A stretch of DNA of 64,000 nucleotides from Thermobifida halotolerans. GTDB taxonomy: Bacteria > Actinomycetota > Actinomycetes > Streptosporangiales > Streptosporangiaceae. The notes below the pieces were generated by a model. The model worked only from the letters and a program-made list of their open reading frames with translations, had not been told where the DNA came from and made no database searches. The stretch covers positions 2,356,001 to 2,420,000 of the forward strand of contig NZ_CP063196.1 of the NCBI RefSeq assembly GCF_003574835.2, written 5' to 3'. Within the stretch, counting starts at the first letter, position 1; the number at the start of each line of letters is the position of its first letter. This document shows, piece by piece, positions 63,837 through 64,000 of this stretch. A program made the position numbers and the translations under genes.

Positions 63837-64000
63837 TACCGGCCTCCGAACAGGTAGGCCCTGCGGCGCATGAGCGTGATGAACACCGGGACGCCGACCA
63901 GCGCGGTGATGACGCCGACGGGCAGTTCCCGGGGCGCGGCGAGCACGCGGGAGACCAGGTCCACCCAGACCATGAAGACCGCGCCGACCAGGGGGGCGAG
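63836..64000 (-). CDS. FecCD-type permease, C-terminal part
   Basis: The window ends inside this gene. The visible 54 residues read VGAVFMVWVDLVSRVLAAPR, ELPVGVITALVGVPVFITLM and end RRAYLFGGR, the conserved end of BtuC/FecCD permeases. Its stop overlaps the ATPase start by one base (TAGTG). Confidence 0.88.
   Translation of the reverse strand, partial: LAPLVGAVFMVWVDLVSRVLAAPRELPVGVITALVGVPVFITLMRRRAYLFGGR

Overview
The window is high-GC (roughly 70%) actinobacterial chromosome. GTG and TTG starts, 4-bp ATGA/GTGA/TTGA gene overlaps and families such as Scr1/DUF397 pairs, DUF2637, DUF3099, DUF5685 and SpoIIE/HATPase regulators point to Streptosporangiales, probably Nocardiopsaceae (Thermobifida-like). 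No rRNA is present and only one tRNA. The left half (1-30,100) is accessory DNA dominated by CRISPR loci and decayed mobile elements. The right half (30,100-64,000) is mostly ordinary chromosome.

1-9,561: a type I-B (Cst1/Cst2/DevR) CRISPR-Cas locus, cas6-cas8b(cst1)-cas7(cst2)-cas5-cas3-cas4, in one tightly overlapping operon. It is flanked on both sides by arrays of the same 31-nt repeat running outward from two inverted copies of one leader. The effector genes look intact. The adaptation genes do not: cas1 is cut to its N-terminal ~50 codons and runs directly into a frameshifted cas2 remnant.

9,525-25,537: the wreck of one or more integrative elements ending at a tRNA-Pro gene. It contains a DUF2637 gene whose 3' end lies in the CRISPR array, a tyrosine recombinase truncated by an IS, replication genes (DnaB-N/RecA-like ATPase and an HTH protein), decayed IS5-, ISL3- and IS630-like elements, a zeta toxin/antitoxin pair, an NlpC/P60 protein, a run of small membrane proteins resembling a transfer apparatus, two polymorphic-toxin-like tails with possible immunity genes, and a recombinase 3' fragment beside the tRNA.

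25,640-30,036: further IS relics, then a 23-repeat type I-E-style array with no cas genes nearby. It is transcribed leftward from a leader at about 29,457. A 1.09-kb insert occupies one spacer position and carries a small ORF plus the start of a DNA methylase gene. Behind the leader lies a truncated hemQ. Two isolated I-E-like repeat pairs, each with exactly one 32-nt spacer, occur at 12,612 and 53,250.

30,139-56,559: HipA-like kinase/DUF3037, a Cys-rich DUF5685 protein divergent from a GbsR-like regulator and a TIGR00027-type methyltransferase, an SNF2 helicase/SWIM pair, an AGE-family epimerase, a cold-shock protein, an FdhF/YdeP molybdoenzyme, a PAS-GAF-SpoIIE-HATPase phosphatase, a LysR/dehydratase pair, a GT2 glycosyltransferase, DUF952, aminopeptidase P, two palindromic repeats, a DUF397/Scr1-like/HATPase regulatory module, an hsdR tail, DUF3099, a phosphoribosyltransferase-hydrolase fusion and an MpaB-like protein.

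56,982-64,000: a compact metal-acquisition locus. An MFS exporter diverges from a four-gene biosynthetic operon (methyltransferase, DUF364-like protein, GHMP kinase, CysK-like PLP enzyme). Two Fur/Zur-like boxes lie between them. A convergent FecBDE-type ABC importer follows and runs off the window. No NRPS or known siderophore synthetase is visible, so this is the best candidate here for an undescribed metallophore pathway.
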